Shown here in pieces: positions 11,681 through 22,700 of a DNA stretch of 64,000 nt. The translations under genes and the position numbers were made by a program. Within the stretch, counting starts at the first letter, position 1, and each line of letters opens with the position of its first letter. Source of the stretch: Spongilla lacustris (lineage: Eukaryota > Porifera > Demospongiae > Spongillida > Spongillidae); assembly GCA_949361645.1 (NCBI GenBank), contig OX442419.1, positions 2,689,028 to 2,753,027 of the forward strand. Reading direction: 5' to 3'. Under the pieces are notes generated by a model that searched no databases, had not been told where the DNA came from, and saw nothing but the letters and a program-made list of their open reading frames with translations.

Positions 11681-12512
11681 ATGGGAAAGTTTACGAGAAA
11701 AGGGACCTAGCGTTTATTATAAAAAAGTATAATAAAAATGCATTACGTTTGATTTGCTATAACTTCCGAACAGTTAACGCTATCAACTTCCTATTTCCAA
11801 CACTTCATACTGCACCATTTCTCTATGGTAAAATATATATTGGAGCCTTGCACTTGCTCCGTGTCAGTATTGCAACGTTCGATACCCCACTGGGTTCAAA
11901 CCCGCCATAACTTTCGGTAGGAGTAATCCATTCGCTTCAAATTCGGTTCGTAGGTAGAGAGGTCCTATACCTATCGATTTGTTCTGTTCGTTGATTTTTA
12001 TGCCATCCATTATGGAGATACAGTTGAACAAACTACGTGCCCATTTTCGCGCTCGATTCGCGCCAATGATTTGGGCAAATTGCGTTCCGCTCAATGTATG
12101 GGGAGGCGGGGATTATAACATTGGCGCGAATCAAGCGGGAAAACGTGCACGTAGTTTGTTCAACTGTATCTCCGTAACGGATGGCATAAAAATTAACGAA
12201 CAGAACAAATCGATAGGTATAGGACCTCTCTACCTACAAACCGAATTTGAAGCGAATTGATTACTCCTACCGAAAATTATGGCAGGTTTGAACTCAGTGG
12301 GGTATCGAACGTTGCAATACTCAGTGACAGGGAGCAAGTGCAAGACTCCAAAATGTACTTTACCATAGAGAAATGGTGCAGTATGAAGTGTTGAAAATAG
12401 GAAGTAGATAGCGTTAACTGTTCGGAAGTTATAGCAAATCAAACGTAATGCATTTTTATTATACTTTTTTTATAATACACGCTAGGTCCCTTTTCTCGTA
12501 AACTTTCCCATA
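11681..12512. mobile_element. Long palindromic (foldback/MITE-like) element, copy 1
   Basis: About 830 bp in which the two halves are near reverse complements of each other. The ends read ATGGGAAAGTTTACGAGAAA on each strand. Inner arms include GGTCCTATACCTATCGATTT and CAAACTACGTGCCCATTTTC, facing GAAAACGTGCACGTAGTTTG. The centre near 12097 is a short GGGGAGGCGGGG segment. No coding capacity. It is inserted in AT-rich DNA upstream of the first intact 7TM gene; target duplication cannot be resolved there. Its core matches the element at 39601-40355. Confidence 0.85.
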
Positions 12513-13014
12513 TAATATAATTGCACTAAATTCTTAAGGCACGTTTTTGTTTAGTTGACCTTACTTCATATTGTAAAATACCAATTTAAATAGGTGCTGC
12601 TTAGCCATTTGTCAAATGTATGTATTATGTATATCATTGAGAAGAACAATTACAGTTTTTGTTCATTGCATTGTTTATTTTGTCTAATATCATATATTAT
12701 GCATGCGCTGGCATTTAAATGATTAATTGCCGAGTGTTTACAGAATTGCTAACCATTTGTCACGTTACATGTATTTGTTAGGTCGCTCTAAAAACTTAAT
12801 ATTAAGTACAAAAACAATTGGGTACATATAATTTAGTTTTTAGTGCAAAGCGTCACCACAATGTGCGCCTCTAGGTTATTGCTGTAGCCATTTGGCATCA
12901 ATTAATGTTGAGACCAACAATATTGTACTTGCTAGTACTGTATGAGTATCTATAATCATCATGCATGTAAACGTTGTATAATAAAGTAGAAATGCAACTC
13001 AATTTTCCCCAGAT
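12513..13014. other. Upstream flank of 7TM copy 1
   Basis: AT-rich DNA. Parts resemble the upstream flanks of the other intact copies (TATTTGTTAGGTCGCTC at 12772 versus TATTTGTTTGGCCGCTC at 24551 and 29889). It ends in a pyrimidine-rich TTTTCCCCAG immediately before AT-ATG, which looks like a 3' splice site, so an upstream non-coding exon is likely. Confidence 0.5.
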
Positions 13015-14016
13015 ATGGCAGATGATGGATCCAGATGTGTCATGACGGATATCCAGATAAAGATTACCAACATTGTCTACGCCAGTCTATCATTTTTCTC
13101 CTTCATCGTTGGATTAATTTCAATTCTTCTCAATTGCTACTGCAAGTACTATTACCAATACAAGTTTAAATATGACCCACTAGAGCTTTCCTCATTGGTG
13201 GTATTCGCTACGCATCAGATGGTGGAGTCCTTACAATGGTTTGCTCTTTTTAAATATTTTATAGGCTGCACTGTATTAGGAGCAGTCAGGGAGTACACCT
13301 TGATTAGTGTATTAGTCATTGTTACCTGTTTGGGAATCCACCTTTTCATTTTGATGACACAGCCCAAGTGCTTACGTGTGATAAAGGAAGAGAAACAGAA
13401 AAGGTATAGAAGGATTCAAAAGCTATACCTAATTGCTTCCTTCTTGGTGCCCATTTTCTTTGTACCATGGCCATTCATCAAGACACAATACATGTATGTG
13501 TATGGGAAGAATAAATATCTGTGTTGGTTAGCAGACAGTATCAACTGCAACTCTTCAGGCATTACTACGGAATATGTTTTAGGTCCGTTGCTGATGTGGT
13601 ATATTTGGGCTGTTCTCGTCTGGGTTATGGCGGTGGCAGTTACCGTATTTGTCTTTTATCGATATTGCTTACACAGGATGATCTCAAAAAGCACGAAATC
13701 AATACCTATGGAGAATGTCACTTACATTATATGGTTGATTGTCTACATTGTAGGTGTCATCGTTAATGCTATTAATTTTGCTTGGGAACGATTCACAGGA
13801 AAGTCTTCGTTCCCTTTAGCTCTTCAGGCTGTCATTGTCACTCCTATTGTGGTTATGATCTTTTACTTAACCATAATTGTTAAACAGGTGATGATTATTA
13901 GAGCTGGGCCCAAAGAGATATTTGTAAACATCAATGGATCCACAGCCACACTTGCTAGGTCATATGGAACAACATCTTGTACACACTTCCTACTTCCTGA
14001 TAATGAATGGGATTAG
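13015..14016 (+). CDS. Seven-transmembrane receptor-like protein, copy 1 (intact)
   Basis: A 333-residue single-exon reading frame with seven hydrophobic segments at about 19-43, 57-80, 86-115, 137-158, 187-215, 234-256 and 266-291. Charge follows the positive-inside rule for an outside N-terminus: KYKFKYDP after TM1, KEEKQKRYRRIQK after TM3 and YRYCLHR after TM5 are basic and predicted cytoplasmic. Cys85 at the start of TM3 and Cys170 in LCWLAD of loop 2 are placed like the conserved GPCR disulfide, and NSS in loop 2 is a glycosylation sequon. No DRY or NPxxY motif is present, so I cannot place it in a named GPCR class. The tail is Ser/Thr-rich and ends LLPDNEWD. The chosen ATG is the one conserved in all three intact copies, preceded by TTTTCCCCAG. 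A receptor role is inferred from topology only. Confidence 0.8.
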   Translation: MADDGSRCVMTDIQIKITNIVYASLSFFSFIVGLISILLNCYCKYYYQYKFKYDPLELSSLVVFATHQMVESLQWFALFKYFIGCTVLGAVREYTLISVLVIVTCLGIHLFILMTQPKCLRVIKEEKQKRYRRIQKLYLIASFLVPIFFVPWPFIKTQYMYVYGKNKYLCWLADSINCNSSGITTEYVLGPLLMWYIWAVLVWVMAVAVTVFVFYRYCLHRMISKSTKSIPMENVTYIIWLIVYIVGVIVNAINFAWERFTGKSSFPLALQAVIVTPIVVMIFYLTIIVKQVMIIRAGPKEIFVNINGSTATLARSYGTTSCTHFLLPDNEWD

Positions 14017-14509
14017 TACAGAATTATACATGCATTGCATCTGAGTGTCTGTCTGATTTATGGTTTAGAAAGGATTTGAAGTCCTAGATCGTGATGTGTG
14101 TAATGCATTTCCAATTATTAGTTTCAATTTGTACATAAGGCAGATTATATATTGTTCACATTTGGAGCTCTCTCCCAGACTCTGTAGTAATATGTATATT
14201 TAAGGCATGTCGAATTGACCTTACTTGCCGTTGAAAACTTTAGTTTCTGTTTTGTAGGAAAGCCTCCTTTTGTGCATGGCATTTAAAAGTAATTACCAAC
14301 TGTTTACACACAATCACTAAGGTGCTTATTCATGGTGATTCAGTGTTAGTTTCTCATCCTAAGAGATATCGTACTTGACAATGAAAATGTCCACTGCGAT
14401 CGAGCGACTGCGATGATCCTTTTCCTCCGTGTGCACGTCACAAAATATTCAAATGACCTATATCGCTCGACTCAGAAGTCACTTTATAGACATTATAGTA
14501 CACCTGCAT

Positions 14510-14815
14510 TTGTATCTGCAGACATTGTTAGGAGAGGAGAATACAAATTTTTGTTATTGGCTAAGCCTTAGGTCTAACAGATCAAGTACTATTGAAACCG
14601 CTGACAAAAGAAAACAAAAAACAAAAAAGAAATAGCCAAGTGGTTATTTACTTACTGCTAACCCAATGTCACAGAGAGTCTTGTCAGAAAAGCTGGAAAG
14701 TCAAATGTTTCGTTCTTTGTTGGGATCATCTTTCAGTGCTAACAAAGCTCACCTCCTAGCAATCACTGCTCCTCATGCTGCTTCCTGGATAGAAGAAGAT
14801 GAAGAGGCTTGAAAG
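14510..14815 (+). repeat. 7TM 3'-flank module with retrotransposon relic
   Basis: Starts CTGCAGACATTGTTAGGAGA and recurs downstream of the other 7TM copies (26291 and 31680). Shorter versions occur at 17148 and 42666. Here 14660-14812 is open for 50 codons, including SANKAHLLAITAPHAASW. That resembles the NKARLLS..APHA..WL segment I associate with ORFs of invertebrate non-LTR retrotransposons. The family is recalled, not searched. It is probably a LINE relic trapped in the ancestral duplication unit. Confidence 0.55.
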
Positions 14816-14819
14816 GTGT

Positions 14820-15250
14820 GCCTAAAAGTTAGCATCCTCTTTTTTTGCGTACACTAGAGCACACTATCATCTGTTCATCGACTGGTAAAATTCGGTGCTA
14901 CACCACACACAGGTGTACAGTCAAGAAGGTTGAAGGTCATGGTGGACTGGGCTGTGTAATGAAAAGTCTGGGGACCGAGTCAATTGATGTAATGCCGGGG
15001 AAAGGGGGGGGGGAGGGGGGGGGGGGGGGGGGGGGGGAAACTCCGAGATCTGATGATCGCAAAGCTGGTGGGTGTGGTGAGGCTATGGTACCATCCTTTT
15101 CCACGAACGGATCCAGAGGTGGGAGGGGTACATCAGGTGATCGTGGGATGTAACCCTGAGGTGGGAGGGGTGCATCAGGTGATTGTATATAACATATCGC
15201 TGCAATGAGTAAACCCTACCGGCACACTTCAACTCTTCAACCTTACTTTT
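14820..15250. other. Spacer with poly-G tract
   Basis: Contains a G-run at 15005-15038 and a short repeat GAGGTGGGAGGGGTACATCAG / GAGGTGGGAGGGGTGCATCAG at about 15115 and 15159. The spanning open frame is Gly-rich because of the repeat. No gene is supported. Confidence 0.6.
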
Positions 15251-15993
15251 CTATTCAGATAGGTTCTGTACTGTTCCTGTTCCACCTGGTTCCTTATCTT
15301 CAGCTGATGGACCAGCCTGGTAGGCCTCACTGCTGTAATGGCTCGGCTCTGTTCTACAGCGATCAAGTTGTAGTTGGAGAGATGTGATCTCAGCTTGGAG
15401 CCTCAGTCTCTTGTTCTGCTTCTCCACCATCAGCCTCTCCTTCTCACGTCGCTCTGCATCAAAGTCCTCCTGGTAAGCCTTCAACTATATATGGAACCAC
15501 ACCACGTTAGGTCATCACCCAAGGTGTGTATCACTATGAGCTCACTTGTTGTCGAAGCAAGTAGTCTACCTCGTCCCCACCCCGCTCAAGTGTTGTTCCG
15601 CCTTTGACTTGTGACTGTCGTCAGCATGCAGTCGAAAACGCTCTACTTCTCTTGTGCTCTCCGCCGCCTTCAGTGCTCCAATCTCCATCTTCAACTCTTC
15701 GTTCTCTTCCTTCAAACGTGCAATGGCATCGTGGTTCTCCTTCGCAGCTAGCTGCGAGTCCGCTCTGTACGGTCTGAAGGCCTTCTCCTGCTCGCGATAC
15801 TCCAAATGCCATTGGCTGTTCACGTACATCAGCTGTACAGATCAGCCGTTTACATTTCAAAGGCGAATAGATCTAGCAGTATCATGCTTCAGGGACCACC
15901 GCTCCCTTTACAAACCTCTCCTATTAGATTTTCGGTCCTCTTCATCTGTATGTTCAGTGCCTCCAGTTCCCTCTCCTGGGCTCTATGTAGGTC
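15251..15993 (-). CDS. UBAN-domain coiled-coil protein (NEMO/optineurin/TNIP family), partial 5'
   Basis: Three minus-strand exons in consistent phase. 15993-15916 is a charged helix, DLHRAQERELEALNIQ. 15832-15581 encodes a long coiled coil with KEENEELKMEIGALKAAE, donor GTGGGG. 15484-15251 ends in TAG. The last exon holds AYQEDFDAERREKERLMVEK, matching the UBAN consensus Y..DF.AER..RE+L..EK of NEMO, optineurin and TNIP/ABIN proteins. There a coiled-coil dimer binds linear ubiquitin chains in NF-kB and autophagy signalling; the Asp-Phe and Glu-Arg contact residues are present. The terminal ~40 residues are low-complexity with no zinc finger. The missing zinc finger favours TNIP-like over NEMO/optineurin. 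5' exons beyond 15993 were not found. It lies inside the 7TM array, antisense to it. Confidence 0.7.
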
Positions 15994-16380
15994 CTGAAAA
16001 GTGTCTTTACCACGTGATTCACACCGCGCAGTCATCACTGCGTCATTTTGTCACTATACAAGTAGCCCCATGCATCTTCCTCATCGATCGAAAAAACTGA
16101 GACTCGTGTTTAACGATATTATCTCCATAACCGTGAACTCTTCCGTGACTATATTTCAGGGAATAATACATGTATAATATGGATAATATGGTGAAAAAGA
16201 CTGAGGTACCGGCTTATTATAAGAGTTTGCGGTTACACGTTTAAATACTTACAGGGGCGGCTGATTTTTATTTCGATGAGGGTGGAGAATTTACAGTATA
16301 TATGTACGCAGCACCGCAGCGGAATCACTAGTTGCATCTGCTGAATGACTTTTCGTATATTTCCGTCTTTCTCCGTATAT

Positions 16381-16520
16381 CCCATGCACATTTGTATCGC
16401 GATATGACCCAAAAATATATCGCATATCTAAAATATTGCGATATATATAAAATATCGCGATGTATCGCATAATTATCGCGATATACATGTATATAAAATA
16501 TTGCGATATATATCGCGGCA
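16381..16520. repeat. AT-rich TATCGCGATA repeat
   Basis: Degenerate tandem and inverted words of the type TATCGCGATA, ATATTGCGATATAT and AAATATCGCGATGT, giving many self-complementary pairings. No coding potential. It lies just upstream of a possible + strand first exon at 16566. Confidence 0.7.
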
Positions 16521-16565
16521 GCCCTGATTGTAACACGTTCGCGGACCTTTGCCGCGTGTGACAAA

Positions 16566-18026
16566 ATGGCAACGCTCGGAATCATTCCTTTCCGCTCGGA
16601 CAGTGATCTTCCGGCCGGTCCAGTTCCTGATCAAACCATGCTGCCAACAGTAAGCTTGATAGAATCTGACATATCAGGAACCTTTAGTTTTTAAAAGGAT
16701 GGCTTTCTAGACTGCAAGCACGTGGAATTTCCTCACCCGCGGCCAAGGGAGTCCATTTCCCCCTTGCATGTTCGTTTCCATCATGCGCGCAGTGTTCGCT
16801 TTGAGTGTATGAATATCACGGCTGAGTTTCAATCTCCTGCAGCTTTTTAGGCTAAACGAACTTCCACATGGACGGACAATGTTATACAACTAATGAACTC
16901 TTGTGTTGTAGAATTTATTTGAATCTTAGATCAAAATTTGAAATAACTGATCAAATTAAGACATTTTCCCTATTCCTATATGACTATTGTGGGTGACAAG
17001 TAATTTCTACATTGTGTACTAGTGTAGGGGTACACCTATTGTCCAAAGTACAGCCTTTCTAAGTATAGTCCATGGATTATATATGACATAGCATCAAAGG
17101 AAATAGTGCCAAACTGTATGGCTGGGTACTCAATGGTTTCTTACTGCAGACATTGTTTGAAGAGGACAATACTATTTTTTTTGCAATGGGCTAGATCTAA
17201 CAGATCAACTACTGCTGAAGCTTAAGTCACATGCAAACAGCTGGTAAGCAGGATAAATTTGCATATTATAATTATCTTCATGCAGTGCTAAGTGTTAAAT
17301 GCATGTGTTTCAAATCAACCATATATTATCTCCATAGTTTTGTGTCTTTTAGCAAGTTAGTATTTGCATGAGATATATACTTTACTATTGATCATTTCTA
17401 GCTCTGCCTCTTAGGCTCTCATCACCGGTACACTATAGTGTTCTTGATACTCAGGTGGCTATAACTGTATATATTATATCTACTATTATATCCAGTATGT
17501 TAAAACTCTCTAACACATTTGTGGCAGCTACTGCAGTTTTATCCACCTCACATGAACCACTCCTCCAAATATGGCCTCAGATGCTTTGTTACAGTTTGAT
17601 GATGAACCCGGGACACAGTTTGAGTTCTGCTTGCCTACGAAGGCCAATTTGAGGTGGAAAAGTGTTAGGTCAGGATTTTCTTTAGGTACGTTTTATCCTG
17701 CCTAAAAGTGAGCATGTAGGCAGTCAAATGGTACCTGTATCGGAATCAGGTCTAGTTCTAGCATTATAAATCGTCTTTACTCTTTAATAGACGCTTCAAG
17801 TCGGAAGGTTGAAAAATAGCGGACATATTGAAATGAATATCATTTTTAATGACGTCATTGCTAAACATAACTGAAAGTAGGTGTGCTGATCAGAGCCAAA
17901 ACGATTCTTTTCAGAACCAAGAAGAGCAAGCTTCTACCAGTGGGCTACGCTTCGTAGGAAAAAAACAGTCACCACCAATATGGGAGCCGCTGATGAAGAA
18001 AAAAGCCCCAATCAAAACAGCCGATC

Positions 18027-18032
<6 letters not shown>
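16566..18032 (+). CDS. Possible exons of an unidentified + strand gene
   Basis: Three stretches look exonic, but the gene model is not closed. 16566-16649 begins CAAAATGG (good start context), reads MATLGIIPFRSDSDLPAGPV and on for 28 codons, and ends at a GTAAGC donor. 17571-17685 reads MASDALLQFDDEPGTQFEFC and continues with a TKANLRWKS segment to a GTACG donor. About 17870-18032 reads ADQSQNDSFQNQEEQ then SPPIWEPLMKKKAPIK, running into a (GT)n tract. Composition and open length look protein-like and no family was recognised. The phase of the second donor does not match the third stretch, so an exon is missing or one stretch is spurious. The dispersed repeat at 16690-17455 would be intronic. 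Confidence 0.3.
16690..17455. repeat. Dispersed repeat, copy 1 (partner 42240-42910)
   Basis: Collinear with 42240-42910. Shared blocks include GACTGCAAGCACGTG, AAATTTGAAATA(A/C)CTGATC, TATTCCTATATGACTA and GTACACTATAGTGTTCTTGA. It contains the CTGCAGACATTGTTTG module also found in the 7TM 3' flank. The second copy has an extra poly-C tract. No terminal repeats were resolved. Confidence 0.75.

Positions 18033-18062
<30 letters not shown>
18031..18062. repeat. (GT)n microsatellite
   Basis: About 16 uninterrupted GT dinucleotides immediately after the exon-like stretch at 17870-18032. Confidence 0.95.
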
Positions 18063-18065
<3 letters not shown>

Positions 18066-18759
18066 ATTCAAGGTGATACACAACCTGCACACATACAGTG
18101 ATGTCTACAGTGGTCATACATACCACACACACACACACAGTGAACAGTATGACACAGTGCACACATGTTGAAATGATCGTAGTGCCTTTACGCATGATCA
18201 CAAAAACTCCAGTTTATATAAAAAGAAATCCTGTGAACATTCAGTAGTTCACTGGGATATCACTTATATTTACACAGCGAAAACGTTTTAAAACAGTATT
18301 AGCGAATTGAGATTTTTTTTGTTCTGGCATGTCACTTCGCATAATTGAGCACCTTTTATTTGCAGAATGTCTTATTAGACAGTTTCTAATAAAAGTTGTG
18401 AAGAAATATTTATTATATCTAGACGGAGAGAGAGAAAGTGTGTGTGTGTGAGAGAGAGAGATAGAGATATACTAGAACACTTTTCTATTTATATATGTTA
18501 AACCAGCTGCATGGAGCTGTAAATCATCACCATCCTACAATTATGATTTGCTGTGAAGTAATTTTGTATGGTTGTATGCATGCAGATCATCAGCCCTATA
18601 GGGATCTAAGTGGTACAAGTATATCATGTTTGAATGAGCAGGTAACTGATCAGAGACATTCATTACAACCTGAGAAATATGTTTCAGTGGGAGGGAGGAT
18701 GATGGAGATTTTGCCATCTTAAAAGTTGACTAGCAATGCATTTAACTTAGTGTCTTCAT

Positions 18760-19335
18760 CCACCAGTGTGCCTTGCACTTCCCCGAGCTTCTTCCATGGG
18801 TGACTTGGTGTTATTCACAGCACCTGCAGTTGTACATCCAATAGTGGCATCAGTGTCAATCAAGGTGATCCTTTGGGCCCTCTTCAATTGCCCTTCAGTG
18901 TTCTGCACTGCACCATTCTCAAAATCTCTGCTGACCCCCAGTGCAAAGAAATGATGCTGAACGGCTGGTATCTGGATAATGGGGCTGCTCTGGCTGGACC
19001 AAGTGATACACTATCCAGAGCTCTAAATATTTTGCAAGCCAACAGTGACAGTTCTGATCTCCACATCAATCTGCGTAATGTTCCTTTCTGACATTCCATG
19101 CTAGACTTCGAATTGCTAGGTACCCCCATTGGATTGTGCTCAATACATAGACAGTGTTACACTGGTAGCAATGTACACACGTTGTTTTCAAACTGCCTCA
19201 ATCCAACTCTTGCATCCACTTGCAAACTGCAAAAAGTTAGTAATCTCAGCGGACCTATACATACATGTACCCGTAGATGCATTAATACAAGTATTGCATC
19301 ACTATCTGCATGCATGTATACATGTAATTAATAAA
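18760..19335 (+). pseudogene. Non-LTR retrotransposon reverse-transcriptase relic
   Basis: One frame contains NQGDPLGPLQLPFSVLH followed by ILKISADPQCKEMM and NGWYLDNGAALAGPS, then a LHINLRN segment. These match the RT palm order QGDPLGPLLF ... YLDDG ... INLSK of LINE-like elements. The second catalytic Asp of the YLDD box is Asn here. The following part is frameshifted, with a FELLGTPIGL segment. It is short, lacks endonuclease and 3' end, and is inactive. It may belong to the same family as the relics flanking the 7TM genes. Confidence 0.68.
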
Positions 19336-19770
19336 GTTCAGTGTAGCTTCTGATACCAACCCTGGGACAAGCCACCCTAATTTGTAAAGCTGACCAATCA
19401 CAAAACCTTTTCTCTTCACCAGAGTATTTGTGCATGTAATTGGGAGCCTCAAAATAAAGTACATGTAGCTCGAGGCAAGCTGTTTTAATAACCAGAAGCT
19501 ATGTGTTTATACACAACCAGTACTGGTGCACTTGTACCTATCCCACCGCAGTAAGATAAAAGAGCTAATAAGATCATTGTTTACAAAAGTTTTGCCATTC
19601 CCCATTTAATTGCAGATGAGTGCACAGATCCTCACTCAAAACACACTTTTAGACTTACCATTGCCTCAAGAGCCTCATATCTATACTTGCCTCATTAGCT
19701 CAGTCACCTGGAGGGCAAAAGTGAATGCAGTACCCCAGAAGACTTTGGATTGCACCTCTGAGCATTTGAT

Positions 19771-22700
19771 CTGTGGTCAAGCTTATGCTGGAGCTGCAGT
19801 CATGTCATCAGATATACATTGCTCCTTTGGCTATGTACACACATTGTTTTCAAACTGCCTCACCTGGTTGTGGACTGCAAGTACTAAGGAATCTCATTAG
19901 GATAATAAATGAAGTGCATCTATCTTTAGAGCACAGGCACAAGTGACGTGAATCCTCACTTATCACACCAAATGTCCAGAATTGTGTAAGACTAGATGGC
20001 ATATGTTTTTTTCTCAGCGCAATAAAGTCACCCAGAGGTATGTTATATGTAGATAGCCCTTAATACCTGGTGTAATAGTTAAATGTGCACCAGTACTGGT
20101 TATGTATTGATATGTAACTTCCGATTATTACAACAGCTTATTTGGCATGCCTCGAGCTACATATATTAACTTTGAGGCTCCCAATTACATGCACATCAGA
20201 AACATTTGTTTATGTAAGCTGGCTTCCATTGTCATTTTGCTTGTAAACATATCATTTGGAAAGTTCAGCAAGTTTGTTATCTTTGGGTATTGTTTGCCAT
20301 AGTATATGGAAAATTCTAATAATAATTTTTTTTTGGTACATTCGGTCTACTGTTCACATTTGATTACGTTATTAACCATGGACAAAAGGGTGGTTGCAAC
20401 CCCGCCCCCAACCCAAATCAGCCCCCTTTTGCTGCGGGGAAGAAACGCATGAGACTTGCCTGCAAGATAGCCCCCATGTATAGGGATTTTTGGGTGCTGC
20501 ATGGAGTAGCTACTTTATTTTAAAAATAAATATAAGCTGTTGGTTTCCGAGCAACGTTGTGTGGGTGTTAGTGATACTCTTCATGATAAATAAAGCCAGA
20601 AGATGACACGGAATTTGAACCATTAACGTCGCCATGACAGCCATTAAGTAAATCATATTATATTACAGCCATTCATTATAAGTCAAATGCTAAAGTAGTA
20701 CTTCAACTCCACTGTATAAACAGAGGACGTAAGCCGAGATCTCTACGGCTAGGACTTAGACTGTAGCCTATAGACAGTGGTGGAATCACAAAAACATTAA
20801 TATTGTCGAATTTAATTGCAAAGGATTTACATATTGCTTTGCGCATGCGCTATCCGCGCACGGAGCGGAGCTATAGCTGTTCAGGTGGCTACGAAGAAGT
20901 TCTCACTGCAAGAACAAAACGGTTTATAGGCACGATACATAGCATGTGTGTACTTGAAAGAGCTAAAAGTAATATTTGCCGACGACGTAAAGTTAAAAAA
21001 AAAAAAAAAAAACATTGACCTATCGCTATTTTTGTGAAGACGTCTCTCCTACAGTAACTATTGTAGAAGATAAAATGCCAGGTGATGCCACAAGTTGTGC
21101 ATGGGTAAAACAAGATTTATCTCTGTGTACGGGGCAACCGCGTAAGTGTTCAAATTGTATGTGCACCCTAAAAAATTTCACGAACTGAAAGCAAACGTAA
21201 TGATACAATATTCAAACCCCTACGAAGCCAAAAAAAAATTCAAATGACGTAAAAATACGTAACAACTCAGAACAAAGCTTGATGACTCGACATTCAGTCG
21301 CCGATACACCTAGTTGATTTGTTCGAACAGCTTTTCTTGAAGGTGCGCAACTTGGACTTGAGCATTTCATTTTATACATCAGCCCGTACAATTATCGGGG
21401 TTGGATCACTGCGGGTAACATTTTATAGCATGCAGCTTAATAGTGCGTGTGTGATTTATTTACCGACTATAAGGTCCTTGCTATGTTATTTTTGACTCTT
21501 GGAATATACACGTACCCATATGTGATTTTTCTTATATATAATTCCAAAAAAGCAAATGCCTTCATGAATCTTAAAGCAGTTGCAAACATGTGCGCGCTGA
21601 GGCGTGTTTGAGTGGCTGCATGCATGTGTAAATTATAACCATCAATGTCACATCCACGAGGAGAAGGTAACATGGCCGCGTGTCAATATTAGTAATGCTA
21701 TAGACCTTATTCGACCGCAGTATGCATATATAAATGTCACACGCTCGTCCCAATATTGGTTCAATTACATCACGCGACACGAAGTCTCTAAAAGCGAGTG
21801 AGTTCAGGAACTATCAGCGATCACTTTTCAAGGCCAAAAACGTTCATACAAGGTTGGTTCCGTTTTTTTTCTATCGATTTGGTGATCCGCGTGGTACGAG
21901 GTTATAGTTTTCCGTCCCTGTATTGAAAACAATCTTGTAATCCATTTGGCCTTCCGTGAAAAGGATAAAAGGAACACCTGCGACATAAATAAGCTCTCTA
22001 TCATACCGTGGGTGTAATATTTGACTTCACCTCGTTTTTTGTCATTTATAGCATAATCAAGACAAGGCAATTTTAATGCCTTCTACTATGAGCCATTTTG
22101 TGTAAAGATAGAACACGAAACAGTAGCGCCAAGCAGAATCCACGTGAAGAGGTATCTGATGGGTGTATTGAGATATAAAGCATGTTAACACGGTGTAGGG
22201 TTGTTGAGATTCTGAGCCTCAATTGCGGAGTTTGAGCTCTCATGATTTACACAGCCCTTGTGATATGCCTAGCTCGAAGAAAACACTTTGTGGGCCGGCC
22301 AAACATGTCTTGAAGTACTGTATGGGTCTGTGGTTACCCCTAGCATACCAAGCTTCTCTTTATAGTGTAACTTTCCCACCGTATCAAGCTGCTCTTAAAC
22401 TAATCCGACAGTTCAGTGTATCTCATTAACGGCGACGCCTTTCCAATATATATATATAATAATTATAATTATAATTATAATTATATATAATTATGTCACA
22501 CAATAATATATTCATACTTGCGGTCGAATAAGGGTACATGTAGCCTCGTACATGTACGGCTTCCACACTCCCTGTACCGGATTTAGTAAATTTGAGCAAC
22601 TAAATATTAATGTTATGTCCATATGGGCATAAGAAAAGATTACTCAATATCATGCATGATCGGGCATGTTCCTGCTTACATGACTTGCGTACATGCAGGC

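Noticed and set aside
11885..11905. GGGTTCAAACCC resembling a tRNA T-arm
   Set aside because: No acceptor, D or anticodon stem around it; it is part of the palindromic element at 11681-12512.
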